A stretch of 64,000 nt of DNA from Halomontanus rarus. Its GTDB lineage: Archaea; Halobacteriota; Halobacteria; Halobacteriales; Natrialbaceae. Below the pieces are notes generated by a model. The model was not told the origin of the DNA. It did no database searches and saw only the letters and a program-made list of their open reading frames with translations. The translations under genes and the position numbers were made by a program. Positions 25,510 through 34,683 of this stretch are shown here, one piece after another (the first letter of the stretch is position 1; every line of letters starts with the position of its first letter). The stretch spans positions 1,860,001 through 1,924,000 of the forward strand of contig NZ_CP071597.1 of NCBI RefSeq assembly GCF_017357405.1, read 5' to 3'.

Positions 25510-26115
25510 CTACTGTTCGCCCCTCTCGAGCCACTCGCTGCGAAGCAACCCGTACTCGACGCTGTCGCGGTGTTCGCCGTCGATGAACCGAAACTTGCGG
25601 AGTCGCCCCTCCTCCGTGAAACCGAGTGACTCGAGCAATCCGCGGGAGGCCTCGTTGTAGGCGTACGCACCCGCACCGACGGCGGGCGTGTCGTACACAC
25701 GAAAGATGTAGTCGATGACGAGCGAGACCGCCTCCTTCGCGTAGCCCCGACCCTGGACCTCCGGAGCGAGCCAGAACGCGAGTTCGGGGCGGTGCCAGTC
25801 GGTCCCCGCGACGGAGACGACGCCGATCGGTCGCACGTCGTCCGCCGGTTCATCCTCGTCCACCCTCTCGTCTCCACTCGAACGCTCCTCGAGACCGCTC
25901 TCCTCGATTTCGTCCCCCTCGAGACAGACGAGAAACCGCACCCTGTCTTCCTCCTCGAATCGCTCCTCGAGTTGCGCCCGACTCTTGTGTCGCTGGTTGC
26001 CGATCGGATAGCGGATCTCGGGATTGGCGTAGCCCCGCTGGAGAAACGGAACGTCCTCGCGCTCAAGCGTTCGTAGCGTCACCCGGTCGCCGCTCTCGAT
26101 GCGTGCGCCTGGCAT
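25510..26115 (-). CDS. GNAT N-acetyltransferase (RimJ/RimL-like)
   Basis: A 201-residue protein: VTLRTLEREDVPFLQRGY at the start, acetyl-CoA pyrophosphate loop EVQGRGYAKEAVSLVIDYIF and NEASRGLLESLGFTEEGRLR. This fits RimJ/RimL-type acetyltransferases acting on protein N-termini or small amines. An acidic insertion (EESGLEERSSGDERVDEDEP) separates the first strands. The substrate is unknown. Confidence 0.88.
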   Translation of the reverse strand: MPGARIESGDRVTLRTLEREDVPFLQRGYANPEIRYPIGNQRHKSRAQLEERFEEEDRVRFLVCLEGDEIEESGLEERSSGDERVDEDEPADDVRPIGVVSVAGTDWHRPELAFWLAPEVQGRGYAKEAVSLVIDYIFRVYDTPAVGAGAYAYNEASRGLLESLGFTEEGRLRKFRFIDGEHRDSVEYGLLRSEWLERGEQ

Positions 26116-26345
26116 GCGTACGTCGTCGCCCGCGCTCGAAAAATACGTTGTGTCCGAGAGCACGGTCGAGGTTCGATTGCGTCCTCGATAGTGAAGGGAA
26201 CTCGATCGCTGTCTTCGGTAGCGAAGGGGACTCGAGCGACGGCCATCACAGCCGTCGAATTTCGGATCTGAGTCGAGTCGCCGTGGACCGAGAGCCAAAT
26301 CCTTTTGGGGAATGGCTCAAACGGAGAGTCGTCGACTACTGTGAT

Positions 26346-26534
26346 ATGGATACCAGAGAGCACCCTGCCGACCCGGGGCAGACGAAACAGTTCCTCGTGA
26401 AGTGCAACGCCTGCTCGTTCGAACAGACGACCGCCGGCCGCGAGGAAGTAACGCAGGTCGGAAACGACCACCGCCGGGAGACCGGCCACGAACTCGTCGC
26501 TCTCGAGGTGCCGCCGTCGATCGGCTCTTCGTGA
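26346..26534 (+). CDS. Small zinc-finger-like protein
   Basis: A 62-residue protein with CNACSF and HRRETGH, that is CxxC followed about 22 residues later by HxxxxxH. This gives a C2H2-like metal site. It begins with ATG at 26346 and resembles other haloarchaeal micro-proteins of this type. Function unknown. Confidence 0.7.
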   Translation: MDTREHPADPGQTKQFLVKCNACSFEQTTAGREEVTQVGNDHRRETGHELVALEVPPSIGSS

Positions 26535-26599
26535 TTCTTACCTCCTCTTCCTCTTCCTCCTCCCGTTCTCCGTTTCGACGGTCGGCTCACGACCGTCGA

Positions 26600-27484
26600 T
26601 CACTCCGACTCCCGTTCGAGTTCGACCGTCTGCTCTCGGAGCCGCCGGATTCGCCTGTGCGTCGGCGGGTGCGTCGCGATCAGCGAGAACATCGAGTCGG
26701 TCGGAACGATACAGAAGGCGTTGAATCCGGCGACGCGCCGGAGGTCGGTGTCCGGAGGCGCAGGTTCCGTGTGGAGCGTCGCGAGCGCACTGGCGAGGGC
26801 GAACGGCTTCCCCGTGATCGCGACGGCGCCGCGGTCGGCGGCGTACTCGCGGTATCGCGACAGCACCAGCGTCCCCGGGAGACTGGCGAGATAGACCGGG
26901 AGGCCGACGAACAGCAGGTACAGGCCAATCCAGAGCGGCCATCCGAGGAAAAACGACACCGTGGTGAACGACCGTCCGGCCATTGACAGAACGATCGCGG
27001 AGACGGTCATCGGAAACCCGGCGACGGTCATCACGGTGGAATCGTCGTTCTTGAGGTGGGCGAGTTCGTGGGCGAGGACCGCCTCGAGTTCGTCGTCCTC
27101 GAGCGTCCGCAGGAGACCGGTCGTCACGCAGATGACCGTCCGCTGGCCCGTCCCCGCCGAGAGCGCGTTCGCCTCGTCGGAGGGAATCACGGCGATCGGC
27201 GGCGTCGGTATGTCCGCCTGTTGAGCCAGTCGCTCGGTGGTATCGAACACCAGCGGATACTGTTCGCGATCGATGGCGATCGCCTTCGTCACCCAGTAGG
27301 CGATGAGGTCGGCGTAGGAGATGCACCCGACCAACGCGAGTGCTAACAGGCCACATATCACGATCGCAACGGAGGCGGGAACCAGCGAGAACACGATTCC
27401 GATGAGGGCAGCGTAGCCAACGAGCGTGAGCGCGAGCGCGAGGAGCATTCGTCGCTGGAGACGGCGGTCGGAGGGCCAATCCAT
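26600..27484 (-). CDS. M48-family (HtpX-like) membrane metalloprotease
   Basis: 294 residues from the ATG at 27484. Two N-terminal membrane segments (about 13-35 and 38-60) are followed by the zinc motif HELAH (AVLAHELAHLKNDD). Two more hydrophobic segments (GFPMTVSAIVLSM, WIGLYLLFVGLPVYL) precede the third ligand Glu in SRYREYAADRGAV. HPPTHRRIRRL near the end is conserved in HtpX. It should degrade damaged membrane proteins with its site facing the cytosol. Confidence 0.92.
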   Translation of the reverse strand: MDWPSDRRLQRRMLLALALTLVGYAALIGIVFSLVPASVAIVICGLLALALVGCISYADLIAYWVTKAIAIDREQYPLVFDTTERLAQQADIPTPPIAVIPSDEANALSAGTGQRTVICVTTGLLRTLEDDELEAVLAHELAHLKNDDSTVMTVAGFPMTVSAIVLSMAGRSFTTVSFFLGWPLWIGLYLLFVGLPVYLASLPGTLVLSRYREYAADRGAVAITGKPFALASALATLHTEPAPPDTDLRRVAGFNAFCIVPTDSMFSLIATHPPTHRRIRRLREQTVELERESE

Positions 27485-27699
27485 ACGAAGTGCATCGTCG
27501 GGTATCGTCAAGAATGTAACTATTGGTCGGATTCGTCGGTATCCTCGTCGGTGGCACCGAACAATTACGGGTCGCCCTCTCGGACGGTGACGACGAATAG
27601 CGCACACGATCCGGAGGCGTGACCGGGAGCGGAGATCACGCGTTACGGAACGGGTTGTGTCCATCAGCCTAGAAACCCGAGCGCAGAGAGTTGCCAACC

Positions 27700-27811
27700 G
27701 AATCCGATTCCGAGTAGTGCGAGGTGAGAATACGGCCGCGAGGAGAACCAACCGTGGACTCCGCTATTCGAGCGATTCCCACCGCGTCGTATCGGGAGTT
27801 GTCTCAGCCAT
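27700..27811 (-). pseudogene. Remnant N-terminus of a third copy of the tandem membrane-protein family
   Basis: From an ATG at 27811 the minus strand reads MAETTPDTTRWESLE, then a TAG, then RSPRLVLLAAVF. This aligns with MAETATRAMRWESLERWSP and the first membrane segment of the gene at 27804-28451. Its ATG overlaps the stop of that gene in the same ATGGCTGA arrangement that joins the two intact copies. The frame decays afterwards. Confidence 0.7.
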
Positions 27812-28451
27812 GGCGCACCTCGGTCGGTGTCGGTTCCGCGCGGTCAGTCGGCTTGCCCTCGGTACGGAGTGTGGCCCAGAGAGCCAGGTGAACCAGGGCC
27901 TGTCCACTGCCGAGGGCGAAGGCGGACCACGCAGGTGTGTACCCGATGGCCCCGCCTGTGAGCATCACGGCAAAGATAGTGGGCGGCCCGAGCAGGAGGA
28001 GACTGGCAGTCCTCGAATGACCGTCGACGCCAAGACTGGCGACGCCACACGAGATGTACGCGAGGACCATAGCCACACCCACCACCAAGATGATGGTTAG
28101 TCCGAGTACGCCAACGTCTTCGAGTGGGGGGAGAACCCCGATGGCCTCGACGATACTCAACGCGGTGATTACGGACCATCCGACGGCAGCGACTGCTGCG
28201 AAGACGGCAGTAACACGGGCCAACGCGGGCGTCCGATCGGCAAGTGTGGGACATATCCCGAGCACTCCGACCATCGCGACGAGAAATCCGGCGGGACCGA
28301 ATATGTCCTCGGGCGCGGCCCGATCCATGAACGCCTCGACGCCGAGAAGCGCCCCGAAGAGGGCCAACAACACGCCAGCGACGAGGAACGCCGTTGGACT
28401 CCAGCGTTCGAGCGACTCCCACCGCATCGCACGGGTGGCTGTTTCAGCCAT
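27804..28451 (-). CDS. Tandem multi-TM membrane protein, copy 2
   Basis: A 215-residue protein with six hydrophobic segments (about 19-40, 51-68, 79-98, 118-138, 149-168, 175-195). The N-terminal MAETATRAMRWESLERW and C-terminal PTDRAEPTPTEVRHG match copy 1, so the two are paralogues. Translation is probably coupled to copy 1 through an 8-base overlap. No family is recognised and no catalytic motif is visible. Confidence 0.75.
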   Translation of the reverse strand: MAETATRAMRWESLERWSPTAFLVAGVLLALFGALLGVEAFMDRAAPEDIFGPAGFLVAMVGVLGICPTLADRTPALARVTAVFAAVAAVGWSVITALSIVEAIGVLPPLEDVGVLGLTIILVVGVAMVLAYISCGVASLGVDGHSRTASLLLLGPPTIFAVMLTGGAIGYTPAWSAFALGSGQALVHLALWATLRTEGKPTDRAEPTPTEVRHG

Positions 28452-29103
28452 GGCGGGACTCCGTTAGCGTTGGCTCCGTACGGTCCGCCGGTTCAGATTC
28501 TGCTCGGAGGACGTACCCGATGGCCAGCATCGCCAGCGCGTCTCCGACGACGATGCCAAGGGTTATCGTCGCGGCTTCCATCCCGGCGACGAATCTGAGG
28601 ATATTCGTGACGACGAGGATGGGCGGTACCAAGAGGAGAACACCGAGAGTCCGCGAGTGGATCGTCGTTCGAAGGCTGGCGATGCCGAACGCGACGAATC
28701 CAAGGACGCTCCCGATGAACACGCCCGGGATGAAGAACACGCTAACAGCATCGTATTCGCCGGCTGGGATTCCGGCGTAGTAAACCAGCACCGTCACGGT
28801 CATGACGGCGAAGATTACCACGCCGATTATGGCGAACACGGCACCAGCGCGAGCCAACCACCGACTCCGGTCGGCGAGTCCGGGATACAACCCGAGCAAT
28901 CCGAGGAGGGCGACGGTCCACGCAGCACCGACGAACGCCTGACCCACTAATAAAAAGCCTTCAGTAGCCGTTACGATGCTCGCCGCCACGAAGCTCGCAT
29001 CGACGATCATCAGGAGGCCGCCGACCACGAACGCCGTCCGACTCCATTGTTCGAGCGACCTCCATCGACCGGACCGAACACGATCTGTGGTAACTTCTGC
29101 CAT
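28444..29103 (-). CDS. Tandem multi-TM membrane protein, copy 1
   Basis: 219 residues from the ATG at 29103 with the same six-segment plan as the downstream copy. Shared features are the start MAEVTTDRVRSGRWRSLEQWS, a LLGLYPGLADRSRWLARAGAVFA loop and the end RTEPTLTESRHG. It is the first gene of the tandem set. Its stop lies inside ATGGCTGA, which contains the start of copy 2. Role unknown. Confidence 0.75.
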   Translation of the reverse strand: MAEVTTDRVRSGRWRSLEQWSRTAFVVGGLLMIVDASFVAASIVTATEGFLLVGQAFVGAAWTVALLGLLGLYPGLADRSRWLARAGAVFAIIGVVIFAVMTVTVLVYYAGIPAGEYDAVSVFFIPGVFIGSVLGFVAFGIASLRTTIHSRTLGVLLLVPPILVVTNILRFVAGMEAATITLGIVVGDALAMLAIGYVLRAESEPADRTEPTLTESRHG

Positions 29104-29184
29104 ATGGTGGAGTGTGCGGCTCTTCTCCTTCAAAACCGTCTCTAGATAGCACTAGGTGCCACGTAGCGGGAAGAGATCGCGCAG

Positions 29185-31533
29185 TTATCGCTGTCCGATA
29201 TCGATGAGCGTCGCAGAGAGCGCATCGAGGGCATTGCGCAGGTGATAGTGGAAGGTCGTTTCTGCAATGTCCATCGAATCGGCGATATCGCCAGCAGTGC
29301 TCTGGCGCGGCCAGTTAAAATATCCGGCGTGATAAGCGCGCGTGAGCGCCTCCTGTTGCCGATCGGTCAGGCGGTCGTCGATCGATTGGCGCACCTCACC
29401 AGCTTGCTGGACGGGGCGGTCGAATTCACGTTGTGCTACCAGCGTGGATTCCGGATACACGGCCTGGAGTCTCCCAGCCAATTGACGAACGTTGGTGGTC
29501 TGCGGAACTTCGATGCAAAATCGACCTCGGCCGTCCGCAACGTGACCTGATGTAAGGACGGCCCCGTGTTCCGTGAGTTCCGTCAGAGCTGCCCCATCGA
29601 CGACGAGCTCGAGCAATCCATTTGTATCCTCGTCTGCGATGACCTGCGCTCGAGTGACATCTTGGTCGTCCACGGCCACGTCACGAACAGCGAGTGGGGC
29701 CGCTCCTTCGACGGCGAGGTACACGCTCCACGTTTCGGACGTCGATTCGACGTAGCCAGTAATCGTGAGCTCGCACTGAAGGCGCTCGGACAGCCGGACG
29801 AACACCAGTTCGGAATCCGCAACCTCGAACTCGAGTTCGACCACCGTATCGGCGAACAAGAGCTTGCGATTCTCGATCGCATTGATGGCGAATCCGACGG
29901 CTTTGCCGAGCGTTTCGAATCCTGCTTGTTCGCGTCGACTGAACGCGAGCGGCCGAGTCGCGTAGACGGCGAGGATGCCGTACGTCGTGTCGCCGCGAAC
30001 CAGCGGGACGGCAGCAGCCGCTTCGACGCCACGGTTCAGCGCCTCCTCGCGCCACGGCTCGAACGTTGGATCAGATCGAACGTCCTGACTGACCTGCAAC
30101 TCCCCAGTTCGGAAGGCTCGGCCACCGGGTCCTCGCCCGGTTTCCGTTTCCGTCGTCGTGATCGTTGCTGCTTCGATGTACCCATCGTCGATTCCGGCGC
30201 TGGTTCGCGGGACGATTCGATCCCCGTCCGCGTCGGGAGCACCGATCCAAGCGAACTGGTACAACTCGGATGCGGCCAACCGATCACAGACGGTTTGTTC
30301 GATCTCGTTTCGAGTCGGTGATTCGAACAAGTTGCGGGTTATCTCGAGGAGGAGTTCGTTGATCCGAGCCAGCGTCGCCAGTTCGTCACGCTGGCGTTCC
30401 AAGTTCCGCTCGTGTCGTCTGTGCTCCGAAATGTCGATCGCCATCAGAACCGCACCGTCGAACTCCCCGTCTCGATAGAGCGGGACGCCACGTCCAGTGA
30501 AGTACGCCTCCTTCCCGTAGATCGATTCGAACGGAAATTCGAACTCGATGGTCTCGCCGTCTTGCAGGCGCGTGAACAGGTCCGCTCGGCCGGTCTCGAC
30601 GATCGATGGGAGGTCGCGGATGTCGACCCCGATCGCAGCTGAAGCATCCTCGTCATCGGGAAGGCCGATGATCTCCTCCGCCCGCCGGTTCTCGTACGTG
30701 ATCTCGAGGTCTTCGTCGAGGCGGAACATTCCGAACGGGGCGTTTTCGACCAGTTCCTCGTTGAACTGGCGGGCGTTACGGAGTTCCTGTTCACGATCCG
30801 TACGGTCCGTAATATTGCGGGCGATACCACACCGGTAGACACGCCCGGTCTCGGGGTCTTCGAACGTCGCCCCGCGGAACTCGTGAGGAATGCGCTTCCC
30901 GTCCTTGGTGACGAGGTCGAGGTCGACACGTCGATCGCCGAGCTGGTCGATGGCTTCGGCTGTGCCCGGCACGTAGTCGCGCTGTTCCGGTGGAACGAGG
31001 TCCTTCGGATCGAGCGCTTCGATCTCTGCATCCGTATAGCCGGTCACCTCGCGGAGTGTCGCGTTCCAGAGGACGGCATCACCGTCTCCGTCTATCACGT
31101 ACACGATGTCGTCGATCGCATCGAAGACGCGTTTTATCAACCGGGGTTGGTTCGTCTCGCGGTCACTCGCCGTTCGTTTCCCGTGACCGGCCTCCCGGCT
31201 AATCCAGATGAATCGCTCGTCCTCCAACTGGCTGAGTGACAGATCCTGTACGAAAGTACTACCATCGCGTCGCCGGCCCGCGATCGTGCCTCGCCACTGT
31301 CCGTCTTCGCGGCACGCCGAAAGAATGTCTCGTTTGAATCGCAGTCGTTCGTGATCCGCAAGGCGGCGTTCCCATAACTCGCCGGCGAGGTCGTCCGGTC
31401 GCGTAAAGCCGTGCAGATCGGCGTACGCCTGGTTGACCAATACGTACTGGTCGCCATCGACGACGGCCATCGCATCCATCGACGCAGCCATCACTTTCGT
31501 TCTATCCCACGCGGTCCTGGCTGCGTTCCCCAT
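29185..31533 (-). CDS. PAS/GAF/Bat-type (HTH_10) transcriptional regulator
   Basis: 782 residues from the ATG at 31533, chosen because AATATTAATG (31557-31570, minus strand) lies about 28 bases upstream. Three PAS domains (about 15-125, 130-260, 265-385) are followed by a GAF domain (about 400-545, EITRNLFESPTRNEIEQTVC to FETLGKAVGFAINAIE), a bacterio-opsin-activator-type beta domain and a C-terminal HTH_10 (LTDRQQEALTRAYHAGYF, GDIADSMDIAETTFHYHL). This is the full Bat architecture. It would sense redox or light and activate genes. No opsin or carotenoid gene is nearby. Confidence 0.9.
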   Translation of the reverse strand: MGNAARTAWDRTKVMAASMDAMAVVDGDQYVLVNQAYADLHGFTRPDDLAGELWERRLADHERLRFKRDILSACREDGQWRGTIAGRRRDGSTFVQDLSLSQLEDERFIWISREAGHGKRTASDRETNQPRLIKRVFDAIDDIVYVIDGDGDAVLWNATLREVTGYTDAEIEALDPKDLVPPEQRDYVPGTAEAIDQLGDRRVDLDLVTKDGKRIPHEFRGATFEDPETGRVYRCGIARNITDRTDREQELRNARQFNEELVENAPFGMFRLDEDLEITYENRRAEEIIGLPDDEDASAAIGVDIRDLPSIVETGRADLFTRLQDGETIEFEFPFESIYGKEAYFTGRGVPLYRDGEFDGAVLMAIDISEHRRHERNLERQRDELATLARINELLLEITRNLFESPTRNEIEQTVCDRLAASELYQFAWIGAPDADGDRIVPRTSAGIDDGYIEAATITTTETETGRGPGGRAFRTGELQVSQDVRSDPTFEPWREEALNRGVEAAAAVPLVRGDTTYGILAVYATRPLAFSRREQAGFETLGKAVGFAINAIENRKLLFADTVVELEFEVADSELVFVRLSERLQCELTITGYVESTSETWSVYLAVEGAAPLAVRDVAVDDQDVTRAQVIADEDTNGLLELVVDGAALTELTEHGAVLTSGHVADGRGRFCIEVPQTTNVRQLAGRLQAVYPESTLVAQREFDRPVQQAGEVRQSIDDRLTDRQQEALTRAYHAGYFNWPRQSTAGDIADSMDIAETTFHYHLRNALDALSATLIDIGQR

Positions 31534-31936
31534 AGTGTGCCAATCGCTAGCACAGGCATTAATATTCGGGGGCTTCACCGAGGGTGCCCAGATCCTAACC
31601 GGTAGCCTCGTGGAGAGAACGGGCCGAGAGCCCGTTACGTTCCCGGGAAACGGCCGTTTGAACTACTCGAGTGCTCGCCGGACGTGAGTTCGGACGACTT
31701 TCGGATGGTGTCAAAGGTATAACTGCTACAAATGAATAAGGCGAGTGCCTCGGGATCGTTCGAAAGTCTCCGATTTTCGTGATGATGAGTCACTCGGTCT
31801 GCTTTTCTCTGTAGAAAACGATCGCCGGGATTACGGTACGGGTCCACCGCGAAACGGAAATCCGAGACCGTGGGCTGAAACCGCCCGCTCGAGGGAAGAA
31901 GAACCCAGTCGCTGACGATTTTGAACAGATGAAAGA
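31534..31936. other. Intergenic region between the Bat-type gene and tRNA-Thr
   Basis: 403 bases without a clear gene. It holds the TATA box of the Bat-type gene and an inverted repeat AACGGGC CGAGA GCCCGTT near 31619-31637. Nothing else was recognised. Confidence 0.45.
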
Positions 31937-32008
31937 AGCCTAGGCCGGGATTTGAACCCGGGCTCTCGTCCTTACCAAGGACGCGCTTTACCGCTAAGCT
32001 ACCCAGGC
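31937..32008 (-). tRNA. tRNA-Thr (anticodon GGT)
   Basis: On the minus strand the acceptor stem is GCCTGGG / CCTAGGC and the D arm is TAGCTTAGCGGTAAAGC. The anticodon arm is CGTCC TTGGTAA GGACG, giving anticodon GGT, and the T arm has GGTTCAAATCC. The length is 72 nt with no intron and no encoded CCA (3' side TTC). Confidence 0.93.
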
Positions 32009-32255
32009 GCATTTGGGCATGTACACCCTGTTTGCTGCCTTCGGCGGTCGATTCTACTGCATGGCCGTATAAGTATGTGATGAAACTCCTCTGGGTGTGT
32101 CGCATCGTGACGCAGTGAACTACGGAAACTTTGCTTACGCTTCCCCACTCAACGCAGCAAAGCCGAGTGTAGCAACTGCGGAAATGTAAGTAGACGAGCC
32201 CTATTTGAATACACGGGGTTTAATAGGCGGACGATCGTGGTGAATATTACGGAGA

Positions 32256-33599
32256 ATGAAGCGTACCAACGAGTTCGAAGTTGTGCCTCAGTCCGACGCA
32301 GACGAGGAACTACTTCGCCGACTCTTGGACGCTTCAGCCGCTCTCTGGAACGAAATTAACTATCAGCGCCGAACGAACTTCGACGACTCGGATGGAGATG
32401 TCTGGAAAATCGACGAGTACCGTGGTCGATACGGCGGTACCCTCGGCGCTTCGACCGTTCAACAGATCGAACGCAAGAATCGAGAAGCATGGCACTCGTT
32501 CTTCGCACTCCGGGAGAAAGGCGAAGCCAACGGCAAGCCTGGCTTCTGGGGGAGTGGAGACGATCGCGAACTCCGGATGTACATCCGAAACACGTCGTAC
32601 TCGGTCGAATGGGGCAAATACTCTCGTCTCGAGATTCTCGTTGGCCAAGATTTGAAAGAGGAGTACGGTCTCGGAGACCGAGAACGCCTTCGACTCGAGG
32701 TTCGAGGCGATCCGAACTGGAAAGAGTACGACAAACAGGGCCGATTGGAACTGTATTACGACGACGTGAGCGAGACGTTCAGGGCCTTTCAGCCAGTCAC
32801 AATCAACGAAGACAATTCCCGACTGGCACAACCACTGGCGGACGAAACCGCCGCTCTGGACATCGGCGCAAACAACATCGTCGCCTGTACGGTTTCGACC
32901 GGCGAGCAGTACCTATACGACGGCCGAAATCTATTCGAACGGTTCCGCGAGACGACCCACCGAATCGCTGAACTTCGGTCAAAACTTGAGGACGGTCAGT
33001 ACACGTCGAACCGGATCGAATTGCTGCACCGGCGTCGAACGCGACGCCGTGATCACGCTCAAGACGCGCTTGCTCGCAACCTGATCGAACGACTGTACGA
33101 CGATGGTGTCTCGACAGTGCACGTTGGCGATCTCACTGACATCCTCGAAACGCACTGATCGGTTCGGACGAATTCGAAACTGCACAACTTCTGGGCGTTT
33201 CGGCGGTTCATCAACCGGCTTGTCTGTACCGCCGAAGAGTACGGTGTGACGGTTGAAGTGCGAACAGAAGCGTGGACCTCGCAGACGTGCCCGAACTGCG
33301 GTTCAACCGAGGACACGACACGTCACCAAGACACGCTCACCTGTCACTGTGGCTTCGAGGGTCACGCGGACCTCACAGCATCCGAGACGTTCCTGAGACG
33401 TCATCAGAAATTGGAGATTTCTGATTGGCGAACGAGACAGGAAGTGTCTCATCAACAGCACGAATCGGTAGCACGGCCGATGGCACGGCCCGTGTGCCTC
33501 AAGTGGGACGACCATTCATGGTCGGAGTCATCACACTCTTCCCGTCCCAACGAGGAGCGCACGAACCCGCAAGTTGCCTCCGTGGGTCGGCATAGCTGA
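32256..33599 (+). pseudogene. tnpB: IS1341-type TnpB with one internal stop codon
   Basis: A 447-codon frame is continuous from the ATG at 32256 except for TGA at 33156-33158 (codon 301). In the intact copy at 57810 the same place is TGG (THW). The rest is full length: LDIGANN (first RuvC Asp), [10 protein letters not shown], zinc ribbon CPNC / CHC, and [10 protein letters not shown] (last RuvC Asp). A single-base change can explain the loss. There is no tnpA nearby. The right end follows at 33613. Confidence 0.88.
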
Positions 33600-33612
33600 G
33601 ACTCCCAACGCG

Positions 33613-33647
33613 AGGAAACCCCGGCGTTCACACCGGGGAGGATGTCA
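33613..33647 (+). mobile_element. Right end of the broken IS1341-type element
   Basis: GGAAACCCCGGCGTTCACAC then CGGGGAGGATGTCA. It has a CCCCGG/CCGGGG stem and the terminal GGATGTCA, 14 bases after the tnpB stop. The left end is not obvious; AT-rich sequence upstream of 32256 has no matching hairpin. Confidence 0.7.
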
Positions 33648-33810
33648 TCCAGGCAGGCATGCTTTCGTCGTTCGGAGCCATCTTTATCAGGGGTACAGGA
33701 AAATATCTCGAAGCATGACCTTGAAGACGAATATGATACGAGAGCGATTTGCGGGTTTCGATTCCGCGTAGGGCGTGCGGATGGTTGTCATCGGGACGTG
33801 AGACCGGGAC

Positions 33811-34623
33811 TCAGGGATCGGTCGCCGACGTCGCACGATCGGTCTGTATACCGTCGTCGGGCGCTGTTCCCGTGTCTGTGTCTGTGTCAGTGTCGCCCTC
33901 CGCCTCAGTTTCCGTTTTCGACTCCCCCTCCGCCTCGAGCGCGGGCTCCGACTCGCCGTCACCGGAATCACCGGCGTTCCCGGTGGCGGTCCCGCCGTCG
34001 GCCTCCACTGGTCCGATCACGGGGAGACACGCCGACGCTGGCGGGAACTCCGTTCCGACCGCATCCGCGACGTCGTTGGCCACGGCGATCAACGCGGCCG
34101 TCGGCGTCGCGTCGACCGCTGCAGCACCCGCGAGGACCGCGAGCTCGAGGACGTCGCGCTCGAGGTTCGCGTCGAGTGTCGCCGATTCGGCGTCCGAATC
34201 GACGTCGTCTCGCAGGGTCTGATCGCGACCGAAGGCCTGGACCGTACGGACGGCCTTGCCGGCAGCGTCGGTGCGAGCGAGCAGGTAGAATCCGCGGGCG
34301 ACGAGGATGTCGGCGGCGAGGATCTCGAGGTCGCCGTCGGCTTCGGTCTCGGGATCGCCGCTCGTCCAGGGTTCGTCGTGTGCCAGTCGTCTGGTCAATC
34401 GGAGTCCCTCGTAGATGAGCTGAACGCCCGCCGCCTGGTTGGCGATCGAGTCGAGCTCTAAGTCGGCGGTCGGATCGATCGCGGCGGCGCTCTCGAGGGT
34501 CAATACGCCGGGAGTCATCGAAGCGCCGTCGAGAGTGCCAACAATGACGTCGTGCAAGCGAGGCGGCTCGACGTCCGCGACGGCGTCGCGGGCGGCTCGC
34601 CGACAGCTGGCGGCCCTATCCAT
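33811..34623 (-). CDS. DUF7114-type polyprenyl-synthetase-like protein
   Basis: 270 residues from the ATG at 34623. The helical core (LELDSIANQAAGVQLIYEGL, ILAADILVARGFYLLARTD) resembles the polyprenyl synthetase fold but has no DDxxD metal motif, so prenyl transfer is unlikely. The C-terminal 60 residues are low complexity and very acidic (TETEAEGDTDTDTDTG). I recall this family as DUF7114 in haloarchaea, near an enoyl-CoA hydratase, as here. It is divergent from that gene, and AAAGACCTTTGG between them could serve both promoters. Confidence 0.7.
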   Translation of the reverse strand: MDRAASCRRAARDAVADVEPPRLHDVIVGTLDGASMTPGVLTLESAAAIDPTADLELDSIANQAAGVQLIYEGLRLTRRLAHDEPWTSGDPETEADGDLEILAADILVARGFYLLARTDAAGKAVRTVQAFGRDQTLRDDVDSDAESATLDANLERDVLELAVLAGAAAVDATPTAALIAVANDVADAVGTEFPPASACLPVIGPVEADGGTATGNAGDSGDGESEPALEAEGESKTETEAEGDTDTDTDTGTAPDDGIQTDRATSATDP

Positions 34624-34683
34624 CGCCGCATGGTTACGGCGGGGGAGGCAAAGACCTTTGGAAACGCCGGTCGACGCCGGATC

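Noticed and set aside
31588..31690. Possible tRNA-like or rRNA-like hairpins (AACGGGC / GCCCGTT)
   Set aside because: No cloverleaf could be formed and there is no anticodon arm or T loop.
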